Below, piece by piece: positions 21,938 through 30,492 of a stretch of DNA of 64,000 nt. The translations under genes were made by a program, and so were the position numbers. The notes beneath the pieces are model-generated. The model was not told the DNA's origin. It worked only from the letters and a program-made list of their open reading frames with translations, and did not search any database. The stretch spans positions 62,001 to 126,000 of the forward strand of contig NZ_QWEH01000007.1 of assembly GCF_003515705.1 (NCBI RefSeq), written 5' to 3'. Position 1 is the first letter of the stretch; every line of letters starts with the position of its first letter. Source of the DNA: Oceanobacillus profundus. GTDB taxonomy: Bacteria > Bacillota > Bacilli > Bacillales > Amphibacillaceae.

Positions 21938-24900
21938 TTAAGCGCCTAGCTTGATTAGCTTCCCTACTTCTAGGTTAACAGTGCGAGTACCTTTGCCGAG
22001 GTTACAAGCATCTACTGATAACATGAACTTATCATGACCTAGTAGTGGGGAAATGTTGTTTCTTGAGTTATATGCAAAACCTACTTCAGTCTTATTAATG
22101 AATAGCTTATACTTGTCACCTACACCTTGAATAAAGATGCTTTGAGTAGATAAGCCTTCTAATACTGTGTCTAATGTAAACTTCTCTTGAATGTCATCTG
22201 GAATACATACAGCAACAGTGAAGTTATTATCAATCACTTGATTAGATACAATTTGATCTTGCTTCGGTTTATTCTCCATGTAAGAAAGAGTTTGAATGAA
22301 TGCTTCACGTGTAATCGTCCAAGGGAATGAAAGACCTGCATCTTGTTTACGATCTACATATGTTGCATAGTATGCTGCATATCCGATATCTTTAGCTGGA
22401 TACTGGCTCATTAGTTCTGCTACTCTGTCACGAGCTTGTTCAGCAATCGTACCGATGTGAGTTGAAACCATCTCATCGATTTCATTCATTTTAAGTTCAC
22501 GTTCTCCTTCTTCAAGGTTGCCACTCATAATCTTATTCTTATATTCTTCTGCTCCTCTGTATGTTTGACGAACAGCGCCACCGTAACCTGCTTTGATTTG
22601 TTTTACTTGATTCAATAGCATGTTAAAGTAGTTTGGATCTAAGTTGAATGAACTGTTCATCTTAGTAAGCAATGAGTAGCTGTTAGCATCTTGATACATA
22701 ACTTCTATTTTGTTAGTAAGCTCTTTATCTTCAAAGTCTTGTACCATTTCCATTAGTCTAGATAATACGGATCCTACATCATGTCCGTCTTTACCTTTAC
22801 GGCTTGCCAACCAGTTAGGCTTATTCCATACTCTTCTGCCTAATCCTTTATTGAAGTAAGATAGCTCTTCAGGTGGGTTAACCATGAAGTCTAATGTTTC
22901 TTTCATCACTTCTTGATAAGCACCACCGTGTTTAGCTGCATCAATTTCCCATCCTTGTACAAGGCGAAGAATGTTGATCCAGTTTTCATACTTGTTAATA
23001 CGTTGTAGCATATTATCTTTCTCTTGAGGTGATGCATCTTTAATCATATAGTCATAGCCGATACCACGAACACCATCAGCTAAGATACTAGCGATGTTTG
23101 TTGCTAATCCGATTTTGTTAGGCTTCAACGTTCTGATAACATAGTCGATACCTAGTTTATGAATCTCTTCATAAAGAGCGGTTGTTTTCTGTCTATCTGT
23201 GAAAGTAACACGATAGTTGCTTTGGCTAACAACCATGTCAACTGGTAAGCGATACACACCAGTCATTGGCTTAGAGTATGGAACACCATCTCCAAGAAAT
23301 TCTACTTCTCCATTCACATCTGTGAAAGAGATATCCATTAATGGTGGGAATACTTTACGTTGTAATGCTTCTACAACTGCTGGCTCTGTAACAGTTAATG
23401 CTGTATCACCATCGTTGTCTGCTCCACCCATTGCGAATGTAGCAAAGTCATGAACACTCATAACTAGCAAGTTACGGAATCCACCTTTACGAGAAGCTTG
23501 ATTATACACTTCAATACCACGATTACGTAGTACTTGCCACTCACCTTTAGCAATCATTGGATTACGACCAGCCGCTACATACAAAGGTGATTTATCTTTG
23601 TGTGCAGATGGGATGTAAGCTTCATTTGGTTGAATGTGATAGTCACCACGATTAGTAATCATCAGTTGACCTTCATCATTACGCACTTCATATTTTGTAC
23701 CAGCTTCTAGTACAGCATATGGATCTTGAATCATGTAGCGGTAGTGTCCTTCTACTGGAATGTTACCAGTTTTCCACTCTTGAATCTTTTCTTTCAACAC
23801 ATCTAATGCATAACGTTTCATTTGTACATCATCGTAGGACCATTCGAACATATCCAAGAAAGTAGTAAACGTGGATACACGAGATTGATCTAACAGATAG
23901 TGTTCTACTTCTGCATCAAGTAAATCGGAATCAATGACTTTATCTAATCCGACATACTTCTTCATAAGAGATGGATCATGCAATGCATTACCGATTTCAT
24001 CTAAATGTGGTTTCAATACATTCCACAAGTCATTAACATTGAGTGAAGAAGCTTGAATGAATTGATATGGCATATCAGTGTAAGACTTAACTTTACTCAT
24101 TGGCTTGTTGAACATAGCAATACGTAATTGTGGTACAAAGTTAGGGTTAGATTTGAATAGTAACTCAAAGCTACCTTTTACTGCTGACTTAAGTGCAACT
24201 ACATGTGCATCATAATAGCTGCGTAAGTTAGGAACAAAGATCATTAAGCCTTTTACAAATGGAGTAATACGAATTTGCCATGCATCATTGAACTGGCCAA
24301 ACTCCGCTCCAAGTGTATGATACATTTCTTCATCACAGAATAAAGCTCCATCAGCTGCAGTTAGTGTAATTGGATGCTCACTTGCATCGAATACTCTGAA
24401 CTCTTGACGTTCCTTATCCCAAGCACGGTACGTACCAGTGTTGATTTCAACAAAGCGGTCTTCTACCAATGCAATCGTATGAGTTCCACCAGTTAGATAT
24501 TGATCTCCAGTCTCAATATTAGTGACTACTTCGTTACCAAAGCGGACTGTCTTAGATGCAATACTGTTCGTACCAGCTAGTCCTGGACGAGTCATCATTT
24601 TGTCTACATCGATTACATAGTTGCCATCACGATCTACTTTTGCATAAGCTAAGAAATCATGTCCAAGCACACGATATGCATCGATAGGGGACATTACATT
24701 TGTATCAATGAATACTGCTTGCAATAGTCTTGCTTGTGAAGCTGAGCGTAATAAGAAGAATGCATGACTTTCATCACCATGCTCATTCATGTAATAGAAA
24801 CCTTCTTTCATAACTTTCGTACGAAGCTCTACTAATTCATGATCTTCTTCAGTGTAATCCATTTCATCCTCTGGAAGCTCAATGTACAAGTCTGCAAAGA

Positions 24901-25474
24901 AGATGTGACGCATTGGCAGCATAACACGTTGTTTAATCAATTGACCATCCTTCGTGAATTCAATTACTTCAGAAGCGGATGCAAAGCTTTCACTTAGGAA
25001 TGACTCACTGATCTCTTTGTAAGAATCAACATTCACTTCAGTATAATCAATTGTAGAATATACTTTATCTTCACGTAGCTCCATGCTATTTATCTTAGCA
25101 ATAGGAACAAGAACACCTTTACGTGTTGGTGCATATACACGATTAGCTAGTTTGTGTGAACTAACAAACTCTTTGAAGTAGCGAAACTGATTAGATGGTA
25201 CATCAGCAATAGATGGATCTTTAAGAATATCAAGTAGTACATTACCTTTTGACATAGCATTTAATACACGAGCAAAGTTCTTAGAGTTACGTGACTTGAA
25301 TCCTTCAGCAACAGAAAGAGCTGCTAAGATATCTTGTACAGTAAATAGGTATCCATTTTCTTGTAGTAGTGAGCGATTTTCGATAGTTGTGTTCATAGTT
25401 AAAACATCTCCTTTAGTTTGGTTGTTTAATTTAGTTGATAAAGATTTCGCAGTTTGATTTTTCATAGTAATCAT
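21938..25474 (-). CDS. Double-psi-barrel RNA polymerase, YonO/QDE-1 (RDR-like) class
   Basis: 1178 aa. The key signature is GGADNDGDTALTV with Asp686, Asp688 and Asp690, the DxDGD metal-binding motif of two-barrel RNA polymerases. Fifty residues before it, GRNPMIAKGEWQVL (636-649) matches the R-N-P-x-x-x-x-G-D-x-x-x-L block of eukaryotic RNA-dependent RNA polymerases. SPbeta YonO, a single-chain DNA-dependent RNA polymerase, and crAss-like phage polymerases share this core. Expected role is transcription of phage genes independent of host polymerase. Start: ATG right after AAAGGAG. A second AAAGGAG precedes Met27 (25394-25396), so a shorter form is possible. The gene is followed by the hairpin-rich tract. 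Confidence 0.8.
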   Translation of the reverse strand: MITMKNQTAKSLSTKLNNQTKGDVLTMNTTIENRSLLQENGYLFTVQDILAALSVAEGFKSRNSKNFARVLNAMSKGNVLLDILKDPSIADVPSNQFRYFKEFVSSHKLANRVYAPTRKGVLVPIAKINSMELREDKVYSTIDYTEVNVDSYKEISESFLSESFASASEVIEFTKDGQLIKQRVMLPMRHIFFADLYIELPEDEMDYTEEDHELVELRTKVMKEGFYYMNEHGDESHAFFLLRSASQARLLQAVFIDTNVMSPIDAYRVLGHDFLAYAKVDRDGNYVIDVDKMMTRPGLAGTNSIASKTVRFGNEVVTNIETGDQYLTGGTHTIALVEDRFVEINTGTYRAWDKERQEFRVFDASEHPITLTAADGALFCDEEMYHTLGAEFGQFNDAWQIRITPFVKGLMIFVPNLRSYYDAHVVALKSAVKGSFELLFKSNPNFVPQLRIAMFNKPMSKVKSYTDMPYQFIQASSLNVNDLWNVLKPHLDEIGNALHDPSLMKKYVGLDKVIDSDLLDAEVEHYLLDQSRVSTFTTFLDMFEWSYDDVQMKRYALDVLKEKIQEWKTGNIPVEGHYRYMIQDPYAVLEAGTKYEVRNDEGQLMITNRGDYHIQPNEAYIPSAHKDKSPLYVAAGRNPMIAKGEWQVLRNRGIEVYNQASRKGGFRNLLVMSVHDFATFAMGGADNDGDTALTVTEPAVVEALQRKVFPPLMDISFTDVNGEVEFLGDGVPYSKPMTGVYRLPVDMVVSQSNYRVTFTDRQKTTALYEEIHKLGIDYVIRTLKPNKIGLATNIASILADGVRGIGYDYMIKDASPQEKDNMLQRINKYENWINILRLVQGWEIDAAKHGGAYQEVMKETLDFMVNPPEELSYFNKGLGRRVWNKPNWLASRKGKDGHDVGSVLSRLMEMVQDFEDKELTNKIEVMYQDANSYSLLTKMNSSFNLDPNYFNMLLNQVKQIKAGYGGAVRQTYRGAEEYKNKIMSGNLEEGERELKMNEIDEMVSTHIGTIAEQARDRVAELMSQYPAKDIGYAAYYATYVDRKQDAGLSFPWTITREAFIQTLSYMENKPKQDQIVSNQVIDNNFTVAVCIPDDIQEKFTLDTVLEGLSTQSIFIQGVGDKYKLFINKTEVGFAYNSRNNISPLLGHDKFMLSVDACNLGKGTRTVNLEVGKLIKLGA

Positions 25475-25492
25475 TTCTCCTTTTATTAGCTA

Positions 25493-25888
25493 TTAGTTGT
25501 ATAGGCCTAAGATATCGGCTACAATATCTCTTGTGAGATTCTCTTCGATCAGGAAGCAAATCTCTGAACGGTCTACTAAACCGTAGACATCAAAGTGGAA
25601 GACCAACACAGGTCTTGGAAACTTATGGTGAGCGTTGCCATATCGTCTCAAAACATGTATGGTAACGCCCTCCAACATATACTTCTTAACATACTTCACA
25701 TAATTCTTGGAGTCAGACAAGGTGACGTCAACAGGGACATCACCAATGAAACAGTCTGTTCCATAATAAAAATCTTCTTCCTCTGTAGAAGGACGATACT
25801 CTTCATAGAAGAGGTCCTCAAATAGATCCAATACGTATGCTTCTACATATTCACCATGACTCATATTGCTACGATAAGACGTACTCAT
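25493..25888 (-). CDS. Hypothetical protein, 131 aa
   Basis: Start at ATG (MSTSYRSNMSHGEYVEAYVL) after AGAGGAG, overlapping the upstream stop as ATGA. Residues about 40-65 (YGTDCFIGDVPVDVTLSDSK) vaguely recall the Asp...D-x-T core of PD-(D/E)XK nucleases, but the essential Glu-x-Lys is not clear, so no enzyme call is made. It ends 18 bases before the RNA polymerase gene and may be co-transcribed with it. Confidence 0.55.
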   Translation of the reverse strand: MSTSYRSNMSHGEYVEAYVLDLFEDLFYEEYRPSTEEEDFYYGTDCFIGDVPVDVTLSDSKNYVKYVKKYMLEGVTIHVLRRYGNAHHKFPRPVLVFHFDVYGLVDRSEICFLIEENLTRDIVADILGLYN

Positions 25889-26079
25889 TTCTGCTTCTCC
25901 TCTCTTAGAACTGGATAAGTGATTAAGCATTCGATTACATTACTTCTAACCGAATAAACCCCATATCTTGCACGATGTTTCTTGTCATATCCGATAAAGA
26001 TTGAATATAGATAACCAAAGTCATCGTCATAACCTAAATACTCGCCATTTGTTACTAGTCTTCTAAATGAAACTCTCAT
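25885..26079 (-). CDS. Hypothetical basic beta-rich protein, 64 aa
   Basis: Start ATG after AAAGGAGTGTTAACT. A small basic protein with a run of aromatic residues (LGYDDDFGYLYSIFIGY) and alternating pattern typical of an OB- or SH3-like fold. Coupled to the 131-aa gene by an ATGA overlap. Function unknown. Confidence 0.55.
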   Translation of the reverse strand: MRVSFRRLVTNGEYLGYDDDFGYLYSIFIGYDKKHRARYGVYSVRSNVIECLITYPVLREEKQK

Positions 26080-26096
26080 AGTTAACACTCCTTTTG

Positions 26097-26319
26097 TTTG
26101 TTTTTAAGTTGATTAAAGTAATACATTTCAAACAGGCATAAGCCTCTCATAGACAGCGAGCGGTCACTCTAAGAGAACCATCTATGGCATCTGTTTAACC
26201 CAATACAGTGGGATGTTCACATGCTTCAACGTGCTGAGTGGTCTAAGACCCATGCCTATCTTCGACCACTACATAGATAGGGTGAGGGGATGTTCCTGAA
26301 GCAACGACAACATAGCTAG
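26097..26319 (-). ncRNA. Structured leader or small RNA candidate
   Basis: A 220-base gap between a membrane-protein gene and the 64-aa gene. The minus strand can fold: AAACAG...CTGTTT as an outer stem enclosing CATAGA...TCTATG, and GTGGTC...GACCAC as a separate hairpin. It is less A+T-rich than neighbouring genes. It could be a 5' leader with regulatory structure. No known riboswitch class recognised. Confidence 0.4.
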
Positions 26320-26805
26320 TTAAGCTATCAATGAATAAGCGAATACATCAAACACTTCACTAAGCCCTACAAAGCCTTCATGCATAACTGTTGATATGAA
26401 GTAGATAGGTGCTATAGCAAGCAAGATACCTGTTGATGATAAGAGACCAACACTTAAATGTTTGAATGCTGTTGCAACCATATCTCTACCAGTAGCTAGA
26501 TGCTTGTATCTGTTGTAGTAGGAGATCATCTTTACTCCTGCATAGAATGTTGCACTAACAGGTATAAACAAGGCTCCTTGTGTGACAAGGCCTGCTGCAA
26601 ATGAAGTTGTTGTCACTAGAGCAGCTGATTTCCAATGCTTAGCCGACAGTTCCTTCACGTTCTTGTAAGCTGAGCCTAGCCCTCGCTTTACAGAAGTGAC
26701 AGCTTTAGATGCCTTAAACTTACTCCAACCTTTCTTCACACTCTCTAAAACATCAGCAAATACATTACCTTTCATGTCTTCTTTCGCTTGTACTGTGATA
26801 ATCAT
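26320..26805 (-). CDS. Membrane protein, 161 aa
   Basis: The N-terminal 55 residues are basic and amphipathic (KKGWSKFKASKAVTSVKRGL). Two or three membrane helices follow, near residues 63-95 and 115-160. The layout could suit a holin-like or membrane-remodelling protein, but there is no endolysin gene nearby and no family match I recognise. AAAGGAT precedes the ATG. Confidence 0.6.
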   Translation of the reverse strand: MIITVQAKEDMKGNVFADVLESVKKGWSKFKASKAVTSVKRGLGSAYKNVKELSAKHWKSAALVTTTSFAAGLVTQGALFIPVSATFYAGVKMISYYNRYKHLATGRDMVATAFKHLSVGLLSSTGILLAIAPIYFISTVMHEGFVGLSEVFDVFAYSLIA

Positions 26806-26922
26806 GGTAAATCCTTTCTATATGCTCGGTTTTATGTCATGAGCTGGACTAGTTTGACTTGTCTTATCAATGCAGGGATAGTCAATCACCTACAGACACC
26901 CCTCCTCTAGGGTGTTTCGACA

Positions 26923-27099
26923 TTAAAGGGATATGATTGTGTATCCTTCAGCATCTACTCCAAGATTTACTTCTGCTTTCTTAACCGCATTAATAATCAA
27001 GTGCTGATTGTATCCTCGTTTCATTAAGTCTCCGAAACGAATAACCTTTCCTTGTCCTTTGATTTGCTTGAATAGAGTTACCAGTGTGTTTGTTTGCAT
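26923..27099 (-). CDS. Hypothetical small helical protein, 58 aa
   Basis: A 58-codon frame after AAAAGGATGATGAAG. The sequence MQTNTLVTLFKQIKGQGKVI ... GYNQHLIINAVKKAEVNLG looks like a short helix-turn-helix-type bundle and ends with a beta strand. It is the first minus-strand gene at the divergent switch point. DNA binding is a guess. Confidence 0.5.
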   Translation of the reverse strand: MQTNTLVTLFKQIKGQGKVIRFGDLMKRGYNQHLIINAVKKAEVNLGVDAEGYTIISL

Positions 27100-27258
27100 T
27101 CTTCATCATCCTTTTCAATTAGTAGTAGGGGGTGGGGGCGACAAACGCCTATTAGAAAACCCTATTAAAAAAGGTGCTACCCTACGCAATTTTTTTATAA
27201 AAAATGTCCCATATAGGGATTTCCCCATGTTTGTGGGATGACAATTGAGAAAGTTTGT

Positions 27259-27283
27259 TATACACTGTTTGTAATGCATTACA
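27259..27283 (+). promoter_or_regulatory. Rightward promoter element with perfect operator palindrome
   Basis: TATACA (27259-27264) is followed by the perfect 14-bp palindrome TGTAATGCATTACA (27270-27283) and then AAAAGGAGG and the first plus-strand gene. The -35 region is not recognisable, so the promoter may need a phage factor. Confidence 0.6.
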
Positions 27284-27299
27284 TAAAAGGAGGTAAGTT

Positions 27300-27671
27300 A
27301 TGAGTAGATTAAAGCTTGTGGATTTAGAGTCGGAGTCTGTCGAATATAAGGAATTAAAAAATAAAAAAATATATAGGCCAACTGCCATACCTTATGTGTA
27401 CTTTAATTACTGTTGTGAGAATAAAGGTGACTTCACACTATTGAAATATGACCCTATCTTTGGAACTGATGTCATCATTTCGAAGTCATTAGGTTTTATA
27501 AAGATTCCATATAAACTGTTGGAGAAATTAAAAGCCTGGTATAACAGAAAGCTTATGTATATCGCAATTAACCTTCACAACAAGCGAAAGATTGATTTAC
27601 CTGAAGGAGTTAGGTTGAGCTTATTAGATGTATGGAACCTTAGGAAAGAAAAGAAAAAAGGAGTGAAGTAA
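27300..27671 (+). CDS. Hypothetical basic protein, 123 aa
   Basis: First gene of the rightward series, directly after the operator and AAGGAGG. 123 aa, rich in Lys, Tyr and Leu, ending in a basic tail. No family recognised. Position right after an operator suggests it is tightly regulated. Confidence 0.6.
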   Translation: MSRLKLVDLESESVEYKELKNKKIYRPTAIPYVYFNYCCENKGDFTLLKYDPIFGTDVIISKSLGFIKIPYKLLEKLKAWYNRKLMYIAINLHNKRKIDLPEGVRLSLLDVWNLRKEKKKGVK

Positions 27672-27674
27672 ACG

Positions 27675-28031
27675 ATGAGAATAACAAATGAGGAAATTGC
27701 AAATCTATGTCACAGCATAAACAAAGCATACTGTGAAAGTATTGGTGATTACTCCCAACCTTCGTGGGAAGATGCCCCTGGATGGCAGAAGAAAAGCGCT
27801 ATTGCAGGTGTAGAGTTCCACATGAATAATGAAGTAACTCCAGAGGATTCTCATGAAAGCTGGAGTAAACAGAAAATATTAGATGGATGGAAATTTGGAG
27901 AAGTAAAGGATCCTATTAAAAAAGAGCATCCTTGTTTAGTTCCTTACAGTGAGCTGCCACCAGAACAAAGAGTGAAAGACTACTTGTTTAAAGATGTCGT
28001 AGATACCGTGAAAGCATTAAGGGAAAATTAA
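27675..28031 (+). CDS. RyR-domain protein
   Basis: 118 aa. Residues about 55-118 match the RyR fold pattern: S-W-S-K-Q-K-I-L-D-G-W-x-F-G, then KKEHPCLVPYSELPPEQR and a final K-D-x-V-x-x-V helix. RyR domains, named from ryanodine receptors, occur in many phage and bacterial proteins, often as single-domain proteins of unknown role. Only the domain assignment is claimed. Lies four bases after the 123-aa gene. Confidence 0.7.
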   Translation: MRITNEEIANLCHSINKAYCESIGDYSQPSWEDAPGWQKKSAIAGVEFHMNNEVTPEDSHESWSKQKILDGWKFGEVKDPIKKEHPCLVPYSELPPEQRVKDYLFKDVVDTVKALREN

Positions 28032-28032
28032 T

Positions 28033-28260
28033 ATGTTAACTTTCATGATAATCTGGGTTCTTACTTCAAGTGTCTCTTGGATTTTGGCAAGAATTTCATT
28101 AAAGATAAGTAGAAGTCCAGTTACTTTCATTGATCTACTATATGTCTTAATACCATTTTTAAATATGATTTCTATAATTTTTTCGATGGTATATCTTGTC
28201 AGAAAATACATCCAGAAGAAAAATATAAAGGTGAATTGGAATAAGTTTTTTAGACTATGA
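28033..28260 (+). CDS. Small membrane protein, 75 aa
   Basis: 75 aa with two hydrophobic segments (residues about 1-22 and 33-57) and a basic C-terminal tail (RKYIQKKNIKVNWNKFF). A two-span inner-membrane protein is likely. It starts one base after the RyR-gene stop with an AAGGGA site inside that gene. Function unknown. Confidence 0.6.
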   Translation: MLTFMIIWVLTSSVSWILARISLKISRSPVTFIDLLYVLIPFLNMISIIFSMVYLVRKYIQKKNIKVNWNKFFRL

Positions 28261-28297
28261 GACTAATAGTGTGAAAATAAAAAAGGAGAAAAGTAAA

Positions 28298-28546
28298 ATG
28301 CGAACACTTTATGAGATTGTTGAAGACATGCAAGCTAGTAAGATGCCAACACATGAAGAATGCTATTATGCTCTGCAAGTATATCGTTCCATGTTTAATA
28401 TAGAACATCGCAAGTATAGAGAGGAACTAACAAGAAAAGAAAGAAGCTCAAAGTGGTATCGAGAACAATCTGCTGAACTAAGCTTTGATATGTATAAAGC
28501 CGCATTATCTACATCACCAAAGGAATGGATGGGGGAGGGAAAATAA
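28298..28546 (+). CDS. Hypothetical helical protein, 82 aa
   Basis: Starts at ATG after AAAAGGAG, giving MRTLYEIVEDMQASKMPTHE. This opening (residues 1-24) is familiar from small uncharacterised Firmicute phage and plasmid proteins, but no function is known to me. Helical and charged. Its stop overlaps the next start (TAATG). Confidence 0.62.
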   Translation: MRTLYEIVEDMQASKMPTHEECYYALQVYRSMFNIEHRKYREELTRKERSSKWYREQSAELSFDMYKAALSTSPKEWMGEGK

Positions 28547-29082
28547 TGTTAAAACCAGCTTTACTTTTTAAAGATCAACTAGAAAGTAAATTTATCGAAA
28601 CGGCTTACGAGGAAAAATATAAATATTACGTTAGCAATAACTATGTTGATTTCGAACTAAACCTACAGCGGGATAGTTGGACTGCAATCGAATTTGTCAG
28701 TATCGACAAAGATAATAATCTATTAGGATTTCTTGGAGCAAGGATTGATAGAAATTCAAATTCTGTCAGCTCATTGAGTGTAATCAATTTCTATGATGTT
28801 AACTACACATTCTCTAAAGATTTTCGACAGTTTTTAGATGACCTTTTATTTAAATTTAACTTCAATAAAATCAAATTCAGTGTTGTAGTTGGTAATCCTG
28901 CCGAAAAGATGTATGACAAGTATGTAGAGCATTACGGTGGGAGGATAGTTGGTATTTTTAAAGAGCATGTAGTTCTTACTGACAATCATTATTATGATTG
29001 GAAAACCTATGAAGTTTTCAGAAAAGATGTATTAAATAAAAGAGATAAAAAGGGGGTGACAAACAGTGGGGTGGAAGTATGA
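28546..29082 (+). CDS. GNAT-like acetyltransferase
   Basis: 178 aa from the ATG after GGGGGAGGG. The strand order (WTAIEFVSIDKDNNLLGFLG, then a helix DFRQFLDDLLFKF, then IKFSVVVGNPAEKMYDKYVE) follows the GNAT fold, including the N-P-A-x-x-x-Y-x-K helix that in GNAT enzymes follows beta-5. The acetyl-CoA loop Q/R-x-x-G-x-G/A is not obvious, so activity is uncertain. Substrate unknown. Confidence 0.55.
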   Translation: MLKPALLFKDQLESKFIETAYEEKYKYYVSNNYVDFELNLQRDSWTAIEFVSIDKDNNLLGFLGARIDRNSNSVSSLSVINFYDVNYTFSKDFRQFLDDLLFKFNFNKIKFSVVVGNPAEKMYDKYVEHYGGRIVGIFKEHVVLTDNHYYDWKTYEVFRKDVLNKRDKKGVTNSGVEV

Positions 29083-29194
29083 GGTTAAATATCTAAATGG
29101 CTTAGGTGTGAAAGATTTATACACAAATAACTGGTTCGAGTTTATAAAGACTCGAATTGCTAAGAAGGTTATATATTATAAAGTGTACAAATGA
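29066..29194 (+). CDS. Hypothetical small protein, 42 aa
   Basis: A 42-codon frame starting at GTG after AAAGGGGGTGAC and overlapping the GNAT-like gene by 17 bases. Sequence MGWKYEVKYLNGLGVKDLYT continues as a basic Tyr-rich peptide. Overlap and strong ribosome site support it. Function unknown. Confidence 0.5.
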   Translation: MGWKYEVKYLNGLGVKDLYTNNWFEFIKTRIAKKVIYYKVYK

Positions 29195-29245
29195 AGCTTA
29201 CGGTAGAACAAGTTTTGGTTAGAAGATAGTTAAAGGAGTGATTCT

Positions 29246-29713
29246 ATGACACAAGAAAAAATTGAAAAAAGTAAACAGGATACATTGAAACACATCGACG
29301 AAGTGCGAAATGCAATACAGGCTGCCATTAAAGAATTAGAATGTCGAGCAAAGTATCATGATCAATCAAAGTTAGAAGAACCTGAGCTCTCTATCTTTGC
29401 AGAATATGGTCCCAGGTTGAAAGAAACAACCTACGGTTCAGATGAATATAAAAATAATTTAAAAGAAATGAATAAAGCCTTGCAGCATCACTATGAAAAT
29501 AACACACATCATCCAGAGTATTATGAAAACGGAGTAAGTGGAATGGACATCTTCGATGTCATTGAAATGCTTTGTGATTGGGTTGCAGCATGCAAGAGAC
29601 ATGATGACGGTGACGTTATGAGAAGCCTAGAGATTAATAAAAATAGATTTAACTTAGATAACCAGCTGTATCAAATATTCAAAAATACATTTGAAAGAAA
29701 TATCTTAGAATAA
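29246..29713 (+). CDS. DUF5662-like protein, 155 aa
   Basis: 155 aa, all helical, with the histidine-rich centre YHDQSK, HHYENNTHHPEYYENG and GMDIFDVIEMLCDWVAACKR. This pattern is one I associate with DUF5662, a phage-common family of unknown function. The conserved His and Asp residues suggest metal-dependent chemistry like HD proteins, but that is not established. AAAGGAGTG precedes the ATG. Confidence 0.7.
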   Translation: MTQEKIEKSKQDTLKHIDEVRNAIQAAIKELECRAKYHDQSKLEEPELSIFAEYGPRLKETTYGSDEYKNNLKEMNKALQHHYENNTHHPEYYENGVSGMDIFDVIEMLCDWVAACKRHDDGDVMRSLEINKNRFNLDNQLYQIFKNTFERNILE

Positions 29714-29727
29714 GGGAGATTATTAAC

Positions 29728-30258
29728 ATGAAGAATATATGGTTAAAAATTAAAAGCTTTTTTAAGAAGAAAAAAGAAGTTGAGATTCATCCGAGGTGGC
29801 ATAGATTCCATGAGCTAGATGCAGACCGTATTTATATACTAGCAGATAGAGCCACAGGTAAAACATTTAATATGTTTTATCATTTATTAGAGAGTGATAA
29901 CGAAACTGCTTTATGGGTATGTCATTCCTATTTTAATTTAGATTATCTAATAAAGATAATAAGTGAAGAGTTCGATTTAAAACTTGAAAGATCTGGAACA
30001 ATATTCAATATAAAGTATAAAGGTAAAGAGAAAAAGGTTTATTTCATATCTTCAAAAGGATTTGTAAATACAAAAGGTTTACGTGTGGATGCAGTGTATG
30101 TAGACGATGCCAAATTAAATATGAGTCTCATTAATGCCCTTACACCTGTTTCAAACAAATTAATCATTACAGATGATAGAGAATTTAACTTTATTGATTC
30201 AAAAGAATCTGTAGATTTCTTGTTTAATACAATGGATGCCCATCTCATAATTAAATAA
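29728..30258 (+). CDS. P-loop NTPase, 176 aa
   Basis: A basic start (KSFFKKKKEVE) is followed by a Walker A-like ADRATGKTF at residues about 42-50 and a Walker B-like VDAVYVDDAK at residues about 125-134. The frame resembles the ATPase half of terminase-like proteins but lacks a nuclease domain and is half the size. Role unknown. It could be a packaging-related or DNA-binding ATPase. Last gene before the tRNA block. Confidence 0.65.
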   Translation: MKNIWLKIKSFFKKKKEVEIHPRWHRFHELDADRIYILADRATGKTFNMFYHLLESDNETALWVCHSYFNLDYLIKIISEEFDLKLERSGTIFNIKYKGKEKKVYFISSKGFVNTKGLRVDAVYVDDAKLNMSLINALTPVSNKLIITDDREFNFIDSKESVDFLFNTMDAHLIIK

Positions 30259-30289
30259 TAATAAATTTAAAAAAGTTTACAAAAGCACT

Positions 30290-30317
30290 TGTAATGCATT
30301 ACATTTTGATGTAATAT
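30290..30317 (+). promoter_or_regulatory. Perfect operator palindrome upstream of the tRNA block
   Basis: TGTAATGCATTACA at 30290-30303, the same 14 bases as at 27270. TTGTAA (30289-30294) and TAATAT (30312-30317) are spaced by 17 bp and may form the promoter of the tRNA and RNA block, with the operator between the boxes. Confidence 0.55.
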
Positions 30318-30380
30318 GTATTTAAGGTATGATTGATGAGTTTTCAGTTTTCCAACTCCTTTCGAATTTGTGATTATCAT

Positions 30381-30407
30381 TAGACATGTATCCCCCATAC
30401 ATGTCTA
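30381..30407. terminator. Perfect hairpin before tRNA-Asn
   Basis: TAGACATGTA-TCCCCCA-TACATGTCTA forms an 11-bp stem just before the first tRNA. A-run follows on the plus strand, so it is more likely an RNA-processing or protective hairpin than a terminator of rightward transcription. Confidence 0.45.
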
Positions 30408-30414
30408 AAAAAAT

Positions 30415-30486
30415 TGGGATATAGCTCAGCGGTAGAGCAATCGGCTGTTAACCGATAGGTCGTAGGTTCGAAACCTACTATCCCAG
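30415..30486 (+). tRNA. tRNA-Asn (GTT)
   Basis: Complete cloverleaf: acceptor TGGGATA/TATCCCA, D arm with AGCGGTAGA loop, anticodon arm CGGCTGTTAACCG with GTT, T arm GTAGG-TTCGAAA-CCTAC, discriminator G as expected for tRNA-Asn. CCA is not encoded. AAC codons may be poorly served by the host relative to phage need. Confidence 0.92.
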
Positions 30487-30492
30487 TAATAT

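Noticed and set aside
25493..25888. PD-(D/E)XK nuclease call for the 131-aa protein
   Set aside because: Only a loose Asp-containing strand pattern is seen and the Glu-x-Lys part is missing.
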